Part shown: piece by piece, positions 10,771-22,100 of the stretch
Layout of the letters: every line of letters begins with the position of its first letter
How positions within the stretch are numbered: the first letter of the stretch is position 1
Assembly: GCF_000283155.1 (NCBI RefSeq)
Contig: NW_004454170.1
Span: 10,723,340-10,787,339 of the forward strand
DNA: 64,000 nucleotides
Source: Ceratotherium simum simum
Taxonomy: Eukaryota; Chordata; Mammalia; Perissodactyla; Rhinocerotidae
Direction: 5' to 3'
Notes under the pieces: model-generated
What the model was told of the DNA's origin: nothing
Databases searched by the model: none
Seen by the model: only the letters and a program-made list of their open reading frames with translations
Program-made: the position numbers and the translations under genes

Positions 10771-11500
10771 ATATTTCTCAAAAGTCTGATCAAATAAATC
10801 TGGGAGCCACTGCATAAGATTTTAAGGAAAAAATATTATCTTGGAGATTCATAATGTTCATTAGCGTATTAAGGGCTTGGAGGAGTTCATCAATAAAGCA
10901 AACTGCTTTTATTCATCCCAGGGTTTTCAAATCTAACTTAAGCATAAAATACTTTTTCTCCTCTTCTATTTTCTTGCAGAACTGGGGGTCCCATGGAACA
11001 CACTTTGAGAAACCCCAAGGGTGCGTAATCTATAGTAATTGAAGGGGATTCATTAGGCCACCACTAGGGGGTGTGCCAGCCAAGTTTTCTGATTCTCAGT
11101 CAGAAAAGAGGGTTTGCTCTGGGCTTCCAAAGAATAGAGCTTTTGAAAGCTTCACTGGAGAGGATGGAGAGGCCAAAACAGCAATGGGTTAGGTGAGCAA
11201 GGGAAATAAAAAGAAGGGGTCACACCATGTGGAGAGAAGGAAATTTTCCTGCTTCCCTTCTGTTAAGACATGCAAATCGCTGACCTTTGGATAATGAATC
11301 AGTGGAGGCCACAGAATGGCTGAAATGGGAGGCATGAGTTGGAGGCCAGGCCAAGGGAGGGCTGGGGACAGTGAAGACAGGTCCACAGCAGAGGCCTCTG
11401 GGAGGCGGAGCGTCAAAAAGACTAGCATTTTCCAGGATATTGGTTTCCAGGATATCGTATGTCTAGGATATTGGTTTCTATTGGATAATAGTTTATATAC
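10770..11500. other. Unclassified stretch
   Basis: The block near 10985-11030 (GTCCCATGGAACACACTTTG, then AGAAACCCC) resembles the end of an old hAT-type element, but I cannot assign it. The rest is unique. Short near-repeats of a CCAGGATATTGGTTTC unit occur at 11430-11480. Confidence 0.35.
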
Positions 11501-11560
11501 ATATATATATAATCTTCATATTGACATAGAATATATATTTAATAAATATATATTTTCTGT
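11500..11560. repeat. AT-rich tract with quasi-palindrome
   Basis: AATATATATTTA at 11530-11541 and TAAATATATATT at 11543-11554 are perfect inverted arms separated by one base, next to an alternating AT stretch. Confidence 0.85.
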
Positions 11561-11799
11561 TTACTAAAAGTTTTCCCTTAACCTCATGCAAAGTTTGATG
11601 TTTATGTGTCAGTAAACTAGGGTGGTGGGTTAGGAGGTGGACACTGAACATAGGATGATAAAAATATCCATAGCAGAGAATTTGGAAAGATCAGAAAAGC
11701 AAAAAGAAATCACTTGCAATCAGACACCCTTCCCTAATAACATTTTGAGGTATGTAAGGGGATGTATAAGTAATTGGGTTTTTGAAGGAGTACATATTG

Positions 11800-12250
11800 G
11801 TTAGGATTCTTTGGTTATAATGACGGAAATCCAATTCACATGGCTTAGGTAACAAAGGAAGCTTTATTATAAGGATCTGGGATTGTCTGTCTCATGGACT
11901 CCGAGGGCAGGAATGTGGCCAGGCCTCAGGAACGGCGAGAACAGCAGGGACTCACGTGCTGTCAGGACGCTCTCTTTCTCTGACTCTTGTTTCTTCCTCT
12001 GTGCATTTGCCTCCTGCTGCTTCTTCTTTCTGTGGATCTGCTGCCGTGGTCTCTGGCCCACAGGGCAGGACACATGGGGCCACATCTGCACCTCCTGGGT
12101 ACTCTGTCCTATCGTTTCTGCTACTGGAAAGAGACAGCTTCCCTCAGTTCCAATTCCAGAATTACTGGGGAAGAAGAGGATTGTCCCGGCTGGTGTCAGA
12201 TGTCCACCCTGGACCAATCAACTATGGCCAGGTGCCAGCCATACTGTGCA
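11800..12250. repeat. Ancient interspersed repeat, possible relative of 1180-1520
   Basis: Shares the pattern 'ggttataatgacggaaatccaattcacatggctta' in diverged form with the 1180-1520 segment, followed by pyrimidine-rich sequence. Family unknown. Confidence 0.35.
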
Positions 12251-12270
12251 TAATGCTCCTCTGTGGCAAC

Positions 12271-12358
12271 TGTATATATGTGCGTGTGTGTGTGTTTTTA
12301 TGTGTGCGTGCATATGTTTGTGTGTGCATGCATATGTGTGTGTGTGTGTGTGTGTGTG
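12271..12358. repeat. Imperfect TG microsatellite with purine-pyrimidine alternation
   Basis: Alternating TG/CG/CA steps throughout, ending in an uninterrupted (TG) run at about 12336-12358. Open frames across it are artefacts of the repeat. Confidence 0.95.
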
Positions 12359-12477
12359 AATTTCACAGAAAAGCTGGAGGTAGGGGGGGAAGGGGATACT
12401 GGCAGACAGAACAATATCTAGTACTGTGTATATTTTCTGTATTTGTATAGCTGAGATTAAACTGTATGTAAATGCAT

Positions 12478-12720
12478 CCTGTTTTTAATCAAACGTTATG
12501 TCATCAGCATTTCCTCAGTCCTCAAAATCTTTGTAAATAGCATTTTAAATTATTGTATTGTATTGAGTTATTTGGATTTACTTAGCAAATTTCCAACTGT
12601 TAGATATTTAGATTGTTTCCATTTAAAAAAATTTTTTGGCTGCTGTTAGTAATGCTATGATGGAAGGAAATTTTCCTGACTTCATGCAAGGATTACCTAC
12701 ACTATTGTGAATAAAAATAA
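12478..12720 (-). mobile_element. Probable old L1/HAL1-type LINE fragment
   Basis: Diverged but ordered matches to antisense LINE blocks: AACGTTATGTCATCAGCATT, GATATTTAGATTGTTTCCAT, then TGGCTGCTGTTAGTAATGCT. No usable open frame. Confidence 0.5.
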
Positions 12721-13425
12721 ATAGGATTTGGTCCCACAGTCCCCCACCCCATTTCACAGTTGATGCCAACTGTTCTGGATCTCACCCCTTACTTGGCTTC
12801 ACTGTTCCCTTCAATCCTTCCCCAAAGTCAAAAATGGTGGTGGGAGTTGAGGGTTGAGCAGTGTGGAGGAGAGTGAGCAGGAAGACAGCTTTGGTGGAAC
12901 CTGCCCATTTTCCTTCTGGAAACAGGTCTAAGTAAAGTGAATCATCTGTAAATAAACCCTTCCACCTAGTAACTGAAGAGGTCGATATCCCAAAAGCCAG
13001 GCATCTTAGGAGTGAGGCTCCATTCGGATCGGGCTGGGCGAGTTAAGGCAGGAGAATCCAGGAACGGAGACAGTCAGGGGAACTGAGCAAATGTTGGTTC
13101 CTCCATCTGTGTGGCATTCACAACCACCCCGCTTCGAGGAGCCAGCAAGAGCTGTCCAACCATTAACCTGCCCCATTCTCCTCTGGGAAGGGCAGTCTCA
13201 GAATGTTGGTGGTTTTCAACATCCCGTGATTTTCCCCAAGTTGGAGTTAAACATTTGCTCAGGTTGAAATGTGGCTTTAAAGGCCCTTTGTGGAAAAATG
13301 AGATTTCCTGGTTGTGGGGTCATCGGGTGTTTTCTTGTGGAGAGCAAAGAATTCCTGAATGTGATAACCTTAGCTGGAGAGTTCAGACTATTTGAAGGAA
13401 GGACCATTGAATGCCACTAGAAAGG
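12720..13425. other. Unique non-coding stretch
   Basis: No repeat or coding signature recognised. Confidence 0.4.
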
Positions 13426-13500
13426 GAAGGAAACTAAAAATGATGTCTTACTGTGTGCCAGGCACTGTGCCGGGCCCTTTACATTTGATCCTTCTGAGGT
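13425..13500 (+). repeat. MIR SINE fragment
   Basis: Short piece with TTACTGTGTGCCAGGCACTG, then CCTTTACATTTGATCCTT. Confidence 0.6.
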
Positions 13501-14390
13501 TTTAAAGGGGGTTGCCCTAGACAGTAGTCTCTGTGTGGATTTGACTGCACACTTATTGCTTCTCTATTATTTCAGGTGATCTCTGTTTTGGGGGAAGGTT
13601 CAGAATGTCCTCTGCCATTGTTATTCTGCATTTTCTAGCACCTTCTATTTGTGGAATACTATGGTTTTTATTAGATATTCCAATCCCTTCTGTCCTGGAG
13701 TGGCTCCAACTGATGTTTTATCATTCCTATTTTTGTTTTGAATAATAATAAGTGAATAATAATACTAAATGCCGTGACTCCAGGAGGTGGAACATTTCTC
13801 AGGCTGGGGCTGTATTTAATTTTGTTTTGGAAACTGCTGAAATCATTCAGCGCAAGAGGGCCAAGAGGCACTACGTCTCTATTGGGGATAGAGAAATAGG
13901 AAATAAAAATATTCTTGCTTCGTTTGGGAGGAAGGGAGTCTGCTACCTGAATATGATGCTTATCTCCACAGTGAGGTCATAACTCTAAGCTTGAGAGCAT
14001 CTTGGAAAATCTTGAATGTAGAGGAAAATCCCATTCATTTGGACTTTATACTAAAACTTGGAATTTGGCGACATTGATCTGTATTTTTACACTGTCTAGG
14101 GAAGAAGTATTTGGTGAGTAAAGAACAAATAGGATGGTAGGAACAATGTTTAACTCCTGTAAGATAACTAGTTTCACAACTCCTGTTAGGGCAGCTCTGC
14201 CAGGCCCTCTGTCTGGTTAGCTGAGGGGCTGCTACCTCAGATTAACCGAAGTGTGCAGTTTCCAAGCAATAAAACCGCATTTCCTGCAAGACAACCGCAC
14301 TTGTGACTTTCTCTTATCTCGGGTCTCCCTCTGAGTAAAACTCTAGTTGTAAAATAATAGCAGAGTTCTCTGTGTTAACTGGGTTTGTTC
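13500..14390. other. Unique stretch, possible regulatory sequence
   Basis: AT-rich unique DNA with two AACCGCA words (14273-14279 and 14293-14299) 20 bp apart and a TTTCCTG word between them. No coding signature. Confidence 0.35.
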
Positions 14391-14394
14391 AAGG

Positions 14395-14575
14395 AATTAT
14401 AGCAGGTTGCTTAACCTTTTTGTTTTCAGTTTCCTCATCGATAAAGTAGGGATAATAATGCTCCTCCTTTATGGGACTGCTGGGAGGATTAATTAAGCTA
14501 ATTCATGTAAATTGGTTGAACGATGACTGGCATGGAGTAACTGATCAATAGATGCTATCTATTTATTTACTTAGG
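14395..14575 (-). repeat. MIR SINE
   Basis: Antisense MIR: TCAGTTTCCTCATCGATAAA, GGGACTGCTGGGAGGATTAA, and an end with GGCATGGAGTAACTGATCAA. Confidence 0.75.
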
Positions 14576-15185
14576 TGATGGGCAGGTACACAGCAGTTGC
14601 CTGCTGAATTGCATTGGTGTTTTGCTCATATCAATACAACAGTGAGCTTGACAATGAGTTCCCTGAGGAGACAGCAGTGATGGTGGGGAGAGAAAGCTGG
14701 GAGGTGTGTTGAAACAGGACATGGGAAACCGACATTTATGGGACCCAAACTATGTAGCACATACTGCCCCACCGTTATCTTATCACTTAACAAATAATGA
14801 ATGAATATTGAATACTAAACAAATGCATGATAATAAAGTACAGAATATTTTGTCTCCTTAAGAGCTCAGGAGAAGTGAGGAATCTTGCCAAGCAAAGGCC
14901 GTGTGTGTGTGAGAGAGCCAGGTCCAACCAGCACCTCCTGCCCCCCATGCCCATCCAAGGCTGCACACCCGCAGACCACCTGCCACGTTCCCTCTGGAGA
15001 AAACATAGCTTAGTGAATGATTTATGTTGGAATCTGATGGAATCAAGTGATCCTAGGCCAGGCTGCTCTAGACAAGATGGCGCATCAAGAGAAGGCTGAG
15101 GGGGAGACACACCAGTCATCAGCCTAGGGGAGAAGTGTGGCTGTGACCAACTCCCAGGTTCTTAGCAAATGTTGGGTTGTTCCAT
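14576..15185. other. Unique non-coding stretch
   Basis: No repeat or gene seen. A short GT tract lies at 14901-14911. Confidence 0.4.
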
Positions 15186-15350
15186 TCAGATGGCCCTATT
15201 GTTCTCTAACTTCAGGTGAGTCCCTGACCTTTCGGAGCCCTGTTTTCATTCTCTGTAAAATGGAGATGATAATGCCCACCTTGTAGGACTGTTACAGGCT
15301 TAGAAACAATACCTAAAGTATGCAACATGGACATAATAGGTACCCAACCA
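15185..15350 (-). repeat. MIR SINE
   Basis: Antisense MIR: GTGAGTCCCTGACCTTTCGG, TCTGTAAAATGGAGATGATA, then a decayed ATAGGTACCCAACCA end. Confidence 0.7.
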
Positions 15351-15353
15351 TTA

Positions 15354-15797
15354 GACTTTGAATTGTGTCCTCCTCAAATTCATATGTTGAAGTCCTAACC
15401 CCCAGTGCCTCAGAATGTGACCTTATTTGGAAATAGGGTTGTTGCAGATGTAATTAGTTAGGATGAGGTCATATTGGAATATGGTGGGCCCTAATCCTAT
15501 GAAGAAATTCGAGCACAGAGACATACACAAACATGGGGAGAACAGCATGTGTGAAGATTAAGGCAGAGATCAAGGCTTTGCTTCTACAAGCCAAGGAACA
15601 CCAAAGATAGCCAGCCAACCACCAGAAGCTAGGAGAGAGGCCTGGAACAGATTCTCCCTCACAGCCCTCAGGAGAAACCAGCCCTGCTGATGCCTGGATC
15701 TTGGACTTTTAGCCTCTAGAACTGTGAGACAATAAATTTCTGTTGTTTAAGCCACTGGTTTGTGGTACTTTTTTACAGCAGCCAGAGAAAATGAATA
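15354..15797 (+). mobile_element. ERVL-MaLR LTR (MLT1-type)
   Basis: Solitary LTR. TTGAATTGTGTCCTCCTCAA, ATTCATATGTTGAAGTCCTA, CCTCAGAATGTGACCTTATT, a CAATAAATTTCTGTTGTTTA polyadenylation region and a terminal ACAGCAGCCAGAGAAAATGA appear in the order expected of MaLR LTRs. No internal retroviral genes are attached. Confidence 0.85.
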
Positions 15798-18000
15798 TGC
15801 CAACCAACAGGAGCTGGTCATCATCCTTGATCATCACCAGGGCTCCTTCTCTGCCCATCTTCCTGGCAGCTTCCTCCAAGGTCATCCAGCAGGCAACCAG
15901 AGCCACCATTTGGAGGGATGCACAAAGGGAATGTGCTGTGGGATGGAACAACCCGTGCTAAGACCAGAGAAGTGATGATTCTCCCTCCGGGTGTAAATGT
16001 CTCCACCACCCACAGCTCACCCTGGGCAGAGTGTCGCCCCAAACTCTCCTTCCTCTTGTGTTCCTGTGCTCGTCTACTGCTCCTCCTTTGCCTGCATGTT
16101 CACTTCATGCCCATCTGTGCCCTGGGGTGTTAGAGAAGACTGTTTCTCTAAGTCTCAGCAAGGCTCCTGGATCTGCCAAACAAGGATGCCTGGCTTGGTG
16201 GAGGGATCACAGAGAATTGTCATGACAACTCCCCAGGTTTGGGAAGTGCTTTGTCCAAGTGATTTCTTAGTATTGGCCTTCGGTAGAGTCACACAGGGCA
16301 GGCAGATACCTGGAGCAACTGCGCTCCTGGGAAGGTGGGACTGGGAGGGGTTGGCAAGCAGTGAATAACTTTGAAGAGTGAAGAGCAGGAAGCAAGATGG
16401 TGGTATTCTGATTTCTTTAAAATTCTGTAAGCCTAGAGGTGGGAGAGCAGGGACTGAGTCTCCTGGTAAGGCTTGGGAAGAGTTCTGGAGCACTGTCTAT
16501 TTTTCTTTCCTCCTTTCCCCATCCTTTCTTTGCTCCCTGTCTCCAGTGCATTGCTTTCCTCTGCTCCTTAGCTGGGTATGTATGGGGCCAACCTTATGTT
16601 GCACCTGCTGAGTTCTCCCATTAATCTGGTCTGATTCCCAACCTGTGATTTAGTGGTGTTGCATGCCCTGAACGCGAGCAGGGGGGGTGACAGGAGAGGA
16701 GAAGGGGGGGGCGGGGAACAGTTTGATCTGCTAAAATGCACCTTAAGAGCAAACCCATCCACATTACTGAAGGTATCAGCTGGGTCCTGCCTACAGTTAT
16801 GTCAAACAAAGTGTGCTGCGAAGTGCCAACTCTCCCTTTGTGCTGTGACACCGAGAGCTGCCAAAAGATATTAAAAAGCTTGCATGAACTAGGTGATGGC
16901 AGCTGTAACTGTCTAAGTTATTGCCTGGCAGCTGCAGTGCTGCCTCACTGCTGCTGGCCGCCTTTGTAGTTGGTTCTCCATTTGTTTGCCCTTTCTCTAG
17001 CAAGCAAGAGCACCAAGCCTGCAGTGGGCAAGTCGCCGTCCCAGCCCCCTCACGCCTGCAGGAGAGGAGGCTTGCAGCGAGCGGCCGTGGACAGACACCC
17101 TCGTGCAGCTCCTGGGAGAAGTTGTGTTTCTCTTGGCCTGGCCCCAAGCTTGGTTTTGCATTGGTCAGCTCGACCAACTCCAAGGAACCTTGGACGAGCG
17201 GATGGCACAGCAGCGAGCATGCACACCCAAGCGCACACACCAAATGCAGCTTTTTGTGTTTGTGTGTGTGGCTTTTTTTCCTTCTCTGTTGGCTCAGAGT
17301 GAGCTAGAACAATATCGCCAGCTCCAAGCCCTGCCAGTCCTACATCTGCTCCCTAAAACCTCCAGCAAATAAGAAGACGGTGGGCTTGTTTAACCAACAC
17401 TTACAATATACACACTTTTCATCTTTTATCCCCCTGGGTTGCCCAGGCTCAGAGATCTGGATGCTGGTGGCAAAGGGTTGAGAGATAAGGGGCTAATGAT
17501 CCCTGTGGGCATCTGTCTCTGAAGCCTCCTTCTCTGGCATGTTGATCTGTGGCATAAAATACATTTCATTGTCATGGGCTTTGGGGAAGGTGTCTGTACC
17601 GAGCTGGTTTTTTGTATTCTTCTGTTGAGTTTGGTCTTTTCAGCTGTCTGTTAAATAATTCATACAGCTCATGAAAGTAATATTTCTGGGATGTAGGGGG
17701 TTCCATTTTTCCAATTCCCTTTCACTCTATCTCTTTTTTTTTTTTTGAAGCGGTTGTGGGGAGAACTTGGCAGGCGTGGCCTGGGTGGTATAATAAAACC
17801 TTCTGTGTTTTCCTCTCACCTCTTCAGCTCAGGCTGGGAGGACAGGAGGGGTTGCTGACCTTCAGCAGGCCAAGTCAAGGTCAAGGCTGAAGTTTGAGTT
17901 TGGTTTTCATCTCAGAGTTCAGCCATCGAAGGATCCAAAGGCATTGGCCTTTTTCATTGCTGTCAGAGCCATTTTCCTGCTGGGAGGCCCTTTCTTTTGA
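15798..18000. other. Unique non-coding stretch
   Basis: No named repeat recognised. There is a G-rich patch at 16680-16717, and a TG/T-rich patch at 17255-17280. Two parts (16890-16980 and 17590-17700) have an element-like look. The many overlapping frames at 16.0-17.4 kb show no domains. Confidence 0.4.
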
Positions 18001-18004
18001 ATAT

Positions 18005-18100
18005 TCTCCCAAATGCTTGCCTGCTCAGTGCCTAGCATGGGGTTTTGTCCCTGGTAGATAGTCAATGAGGGTCTAGCAAAATGGATTGAATTGAGGCCAT
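18005..18100 (+). repeat. L2 LINE 3'-end fragment
   Basis: CAGTGCCTAGCATGGGGTTT followed by GGTAGATAGTCAATGAGGGT fits a decayed L2 tail. Confidence 0.5.
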
Positions 18101-18324
18101 TCTGGAGGAAGGCAGGACTCAGCGTTCTTAACCTCTGTTATGGTCAAGTCAATCAAATAGCTACATTGGCCATTTTGTTTATCTTCACGCGTTGGGTTAG
18201 TGTTTAGGCTTTGTCAATGCAAAAGCAAAGCCTCTTGTTCTAGAATGAGCAAACCCTCTTCATTCTAGCTCTGTGGAGCCCCAAAGCTGGATTATGTGTC
18301 CCCACTTTCTGCACTGGATTGTGG

Positions 18325-18470
18325 CTGCCTATTTGTCTGTAACCACCAACTGCACTGAACATTCCCTGAGAGTAGGGGCTGGGACTACTTTGTTCCCTAT
18401 GGGATGCCCAGCATCAAAAACAATGTTGGACATGTAGCAGGTGTTCTCTAAGTGTTTGTTGAATGAATAG
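18325..18470 (+). repeat. L2 LINE 3'-end fragment
   Basis: TCCCTGAGAGTAGGGGCTGG, then GATGCCCAGCATCAAAAACA and a terminal GTGTTTGTTGAATGAATAGG are diagnostic of the L2 3' end. Confidence 0.75.
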
Positions 18471-18714
18471 GTGAAAAGATATTTTCTGTAAGCAAAACAG
18501 GTTTTTATGGTATTGTGTACAACCTTCCTAAAAGTCTGAGGTGGGAGGGAGGTTTCTTGGAACCCTCCCATCCTGCTAGAACCACCTTTATCCTGGGTCT
18601 CCTCAGCCCCTGAGGGCCCCTTGGGTAGCCCCCTGTCCAGTTGCTGTGGCCTGCATGAGGCCTTCTCTCGAATGCGGACCTTTGGGGAGGCTAGAAGACT
18701 GGGCCTCTGGAGGT

Positions 18715-18809
18715 GAATGACTGCCCACTTACTAACTGTGTGACCTGGGGCAAAGATCCCATATCCTCATCCATCAGCTCTATACTCACCTCAAAGAATG
18801 ATTGAGGTG
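18715..18809 (-). repeat. MIR SINE, left part of a split copy
   Basis: Antisense MIR (TTACTAACTGTGTGACCTGG and a decayed downstream part) that stops at the MaLR LTR. It resumes at 19226-19290. Confidence 0.65.
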
Positions 18810-19224
18810 TGTTATGGACTGAATGTTTGTTTCTTTCCAAACATCATATGTTGAAGCCCCAGCTCCCAGTGTGGCTAGATTTGGAGATGGGGCCTCTAAG
18901 GAAGTGATTAAGGTGAAATGAAGTTGTATGGGTGGGGCCCTGATCCAATAGGATTAATGTCCTTATAGGAAGAGACACCAGAGCTCACTCTCGTACTCTC
19001 TCTCTCTCTCTTTCTGCATGCTCAGAGGAAAGGCCATGTGAGGACATTGTGAGAAGGTGGCCATCTACAAGCCAGGGAGAGAGCTCTCACCAGAAACTGA
19101 ATCAGCTGGAAATTTGATGTTGGACTTCCAGCCTCCACAACTGTGAGAGAATCAATGTCTGTTGTTTCTGTGGAGGCCTATGTCTATGACATTTTGTTTA
19201 TGGCAGCCCGAGCTGACTAGTAAA
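18810..19224 (+). mobile_element. ERVL-MaLR LTR (MST/MLT1-type) inserted into a MIR
   Basis: Starts TGTTATGGACTGAATGTTTG, has CATCATATGTTGAAGCCCCA, GATTTGGAGATGGGGCCTCT, an internal (TC) run at 18998-19012, and ends with the GCAGCCCGAGCTGACTAG block. No internal genes. Confidence 0.85.
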
Positions 19225-19225
19225 A

Positions 19226-19290
19226 GAGATTAAATGATATACAAATAGAAATCTTAGCACAGTATTTGGCACATAGTAAGGAAAATAGTA
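19226..19290 (-). repeat. MIR SINE, right part of the split copy
   Basis: AGAGATTAAATGATATACAA then TTAGCACAGTATTTGGCACA continues the MIR begun at 18715. Confidence 0.65.
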
Positions 19291-19564
19291 TAGCTTAGAA
19301 GTTTTTCTCAAAACTTTTCTCACATATCTGTGGCCCAAGAGGTTAAGGACATAAGGCTGGGGTCGGGGGAAGGAGGAGAACCAGGAACCTCCACGTCTGT
19401 ATTGGGAAAGGGCTGGGAGGTTTTTAGAGGAATCTTGGAAGGCTTGTGGAGGAGGGGGGATTTTAGTGGGTGTGAGTGGCAGTTAAGAGGTCTTCGGAAG
19501 ACAGAGGCGAAGTGAAGCCTTTCTGATCTGAGAAAGACAGAAGAAGGTGTGGGAAGGGGAGGGG

Positions 19565-19690
19565 ACTGTCATTTATCGAGGGCTATGTACCAGACCTGTG
19601 CTCTGTACCTCACACATGTTACCTCACTCAGCTCCCCTCCACCCCAGTAGGTACCACCATCCCCCGTCTACAGACAAGGAAGGAAATGAG
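19565..19690 (+). repeat. MIR SINE fragment
   Basis: TCATTTATCGAGGGCTATGT, then TGTTACCTCACTCAGC and a CTACAGACAAGGAAGGAAA end. Confidence 0.55.
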
Positions 19691-19709
19691 AAGAGCTGGC
19701 ATTGACTGC

Positions 19710-19925
19710 ACACTTGTGGGTGTCCCAGCACATGCGCATCCTCCCTCAGTCCCCACAGCAGTCCCATGAGGTGCCAGGGGACATCATCCCCATTTTGTAG
19801 GTGAGGCCATGGGAGCACAGCACTGTTAAGGAGCTTGCTCAGGATCACACAATTAGTGGTGCTGGTGCAAGGACTTAAACCCAGGCAGGTCGACTTCTGA
19901 CACTGGGCTCTAAGTCACATGCTTT
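19710..19925 (+). repeat. MIR SINE
   Basis: CCCATTTTGTAGGTGAGGCC, GGAGCTTGCTCAGGATCACA and AGGACTTAAACCCAGGCAGG are consecutive MIR blocks. Confidence 0.75.
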
Positions 19926-20224
19926 CCTGCCTGGTCATGCTGTACATTTCCTGGGGGCTAAATAGTGGGTCCAGATCCCACATGGACAAGACTGAGATTT
20001 GAACTGGATTCTACCCAGAATCCAAAACTTTCCACTATATTACACCGCCCTTGAGGCAGGAACATGATCCCTAATTCGTGGCGGTCCGCTGCAAGAGCAG
20101 CAGCAGGAATATTAAAAGTAGACCAGGAGAGATGATGACTAGTGACTTAACAAAGGGAGAGAGACAGGGTCTGGGCTGTCTGGGCCCTGTCGGCTGGGGC
20201 ACAGGGAAACAACTTTTGTTTATA

Positions 20225-20435
20225 GGACAAGGTGGCAGGTTAACCTTCACAACCACCCCAGGAGGTTGGTGCTGTTATTAACCCCATTTTATAGATAAGG
20301 AAACTGAGGCACAGAGAGGCTAAGAAACTTGCTCAGGACCACACAGCTACTAAATGGCAAAGTCAGGATTTGAACTCAGGTGACCTGGCTCCTGTACCCA
20401 CCCTTCTAGCTGTCATGCCATGCTGCCCTCAGTGG
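20225..20435 (+). repeat. MIR SINE, near full length
   Basis: One of the best MIR copies here: CATTTTATAGATAAGGAAAC, GGCTAAGAAACTTGCTCAGG, CACACAGCTACTAAATGGCA, AGGATTTGAACTCAGGTGAC. Confidence 0.9.
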
Positions 20436-20557
20436 AGGTGGGATGACATTATTTGATAACACTGACCTGGTGGAGGATTTTATATGCAAAATAAAGAAGA
20501 TGGAAGGAAACTATTGCAACTCTCCTCACTGGCTGAGGAGTGGAGAGAACAGGGATT

Positions 20558-20599
20558 TGTCAGGGAAGCTGTGTCAGGGAAGCTGTGTCAGGGAAGCTG
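20558..20599. repeat. Three tandem copies of a 14-bp unit
   Basis: The unit TGTCAGGGAAGCTG is repeated three times without mismatch. It is a small minisatellite inside otherwise unique sequence. Confidence 0.95.
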
Positions 20600-20844
20600 G
20601 TGGCATTATGGGCCTGGGTACTGCCTTGGGGAGTATTCTCCGTGGCTTGGCTTTGAACAAATAGATTTGTACTGAAGACAGCAGACCTCACAGGACAGGT
20701 GCACTCCGGTGGTGCCTGGGGGTGTTCCCACGAGGCCCCTATTTCCCTTCCTCGCACACTGCAGGGCTCTGTGGGATATGAGAAGGAGCTTCACTGCTCC
20801 CGCCCTTCCTAGGTGTTGACCCCAGTGGGCAGCCTGCGGTAAAC

Positions 20845-21060
20845 CACTGTTTCAGAGCAGAGGCTGCTGGGCTCGGAATCCAGCCAGCTGTTTACTAGCT
20901 GTCTCGCTGTGGGCAAGTTATGGATCCCTCTGTGTCTCGGCTTCCTCATCTGTGCGGTGTGGCGAGTCATCGTACCCCCTGGCAGGCTTGTGGTGAGGAT
21001 GAACTGAATGGCCTGCTTAGAGCCACGCTTCACACGGTGCCTGCTATTACTCTTCTCGCT
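20845..21060 (-). repeat. MIR SINE
   Basis: Antisense MIR: GCTGGGCTCGGAATCCAGCC, GTGGGCAAGTTATGGATCCC, CGGCTTCCTCATCTGTGCGG, CTTGTGGTGAGGATGAACTG. Unusually CpG-bearing for its age. Confidence 0.8.
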
Positions 21061-21680
21061 GCTAGTCCCACCCCAGTGGCTCTGGCTGTCTACGTGCTTA
21101 TGACCGACTCACCATCATGGCATGTGGGCTTCGCGGGTCCCCTCCTCATCTGGCCTCTTCATCGCTGATGTTCAGGGGCTTGGCAGAGATTTCGAATGCA
21201 GTGGGTGAGCTCCCTGGGTCTCCTCCATGGCTGACTGGCTGAGGGGTTGATGGCTGATTGGGGTAAGTAAGGGCTGAAGTCAGGGGCCCAGCCTGGCTCG
21301 GCCAGTCAGTTCCACCTCTGGTTCTAAATGACTGTGGAATTGCTTTATTTTCTCTGGTGTCAGAAGGTGTCACTGTCTTTTTTTTTCCCCATCTCCTTAG
21401 ATGTTACAGGTTAAGTCAACAAGGCCTTCAGATAAAATGAGAGGAAGGAATCTGAGGGCAGAGATTCAGTTCTGGTATCCTTTTCCTCAAACCACCTTAG
21501 CCATAGATTTAAGTTTTTCATTTTTACTATAATTGCATGGCTTCTAATTAGCTGCAGGTAGATAACCCACGCTGTAAACTGCCCATGGCCAATTTTTAGT
21601 CTCCCACTGACCTATTTCCTAGTTCAGTTTTATCAAGTCACCTATGCTGCCTTCCCAGGGATCCCACTTTGCACATCAAC
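21060..21680. other. Unique stretch with an element-like part
   Basis: 21480-21600 is AT-rich unique sequence with GCTTCTAATTAGCTGCAGGT at 21540 and a 'tgtaaactgcccatgg' segment. It looks like candidate conserved non-coding DNA, judged by eye only. Confidence 0.3.
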
Positions 21681-21785
21681 TAGGTCCCATTCAACAAACA
21701 TCATCCATAATGAGCCTAATGTGTGCCAGGCATTGTGGTAGGCCTGGGAACTGAGAGCCGAATCAGACACAAGTGAATCACATCT
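21680..21785 (-). repeat. L2 LINE 3'-end fragment
   Basis: CCCATTCAACAAACATCATC, then AATGTGTGCCAGGCATTGTG and TAGGCCTGGGAACTGAG. Confidence 0.65.
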
Positions 21786-21999
21786 GATTCAGTTCAAAGA
21801 ACTGAGAATCCTTTCCTGAAAAGTGGAGCATGAATTGATTTTTGTAAATCTGGTATCAAATGTACTGAGAGTTTACTTTTTAAAGGAAACTTCATAATCA
21901 ATGTTTGAATTTCTGTACATTGGGTGACTTTAGGGTGAGGCATAGCTGAACTCAAATTAGCTAAAGATAAAGAAAATTAAGAAAGCAATGACATAGATT

Positions 22000-22100
22000 T
22001 TTAGAACCGAAGGGACCTAGGCAACTGTTCAACCCAACTTCTGGATTTTTACAGATGAGACCATTCAAGCCCTGATACATGACATGAATGTCTCTGGTGG
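22000..22100 (+). repeat. MIR-class SINE fragment
   Basis: AACTTCTGGATTTTTACAGA then TGAGACCATTCAAGCCCTGA matches a diverged MIR-type 3' core. Confidence 0.45.

Noticed and set aside
11883..12450. Frames of 158 and 164 codons ending in CVCVCV repeats
   Set aside because: They read through an old repeat and a TG microsatellite. The cysteine/valine runs are microsatellite translation.
15354..15797. Possible intact endogenous retrovirus
   Set aside because: Only a solitary LTR is seen. No gag, pol or env sequence adjoins this or any other LTR in the window.
20558..20599. Short regularly spaced repeats resembling a CRISPR array
   Set aside because: Three directly abutting 14-bp units with no spacers, in a mammalian genome: a minisatellite.
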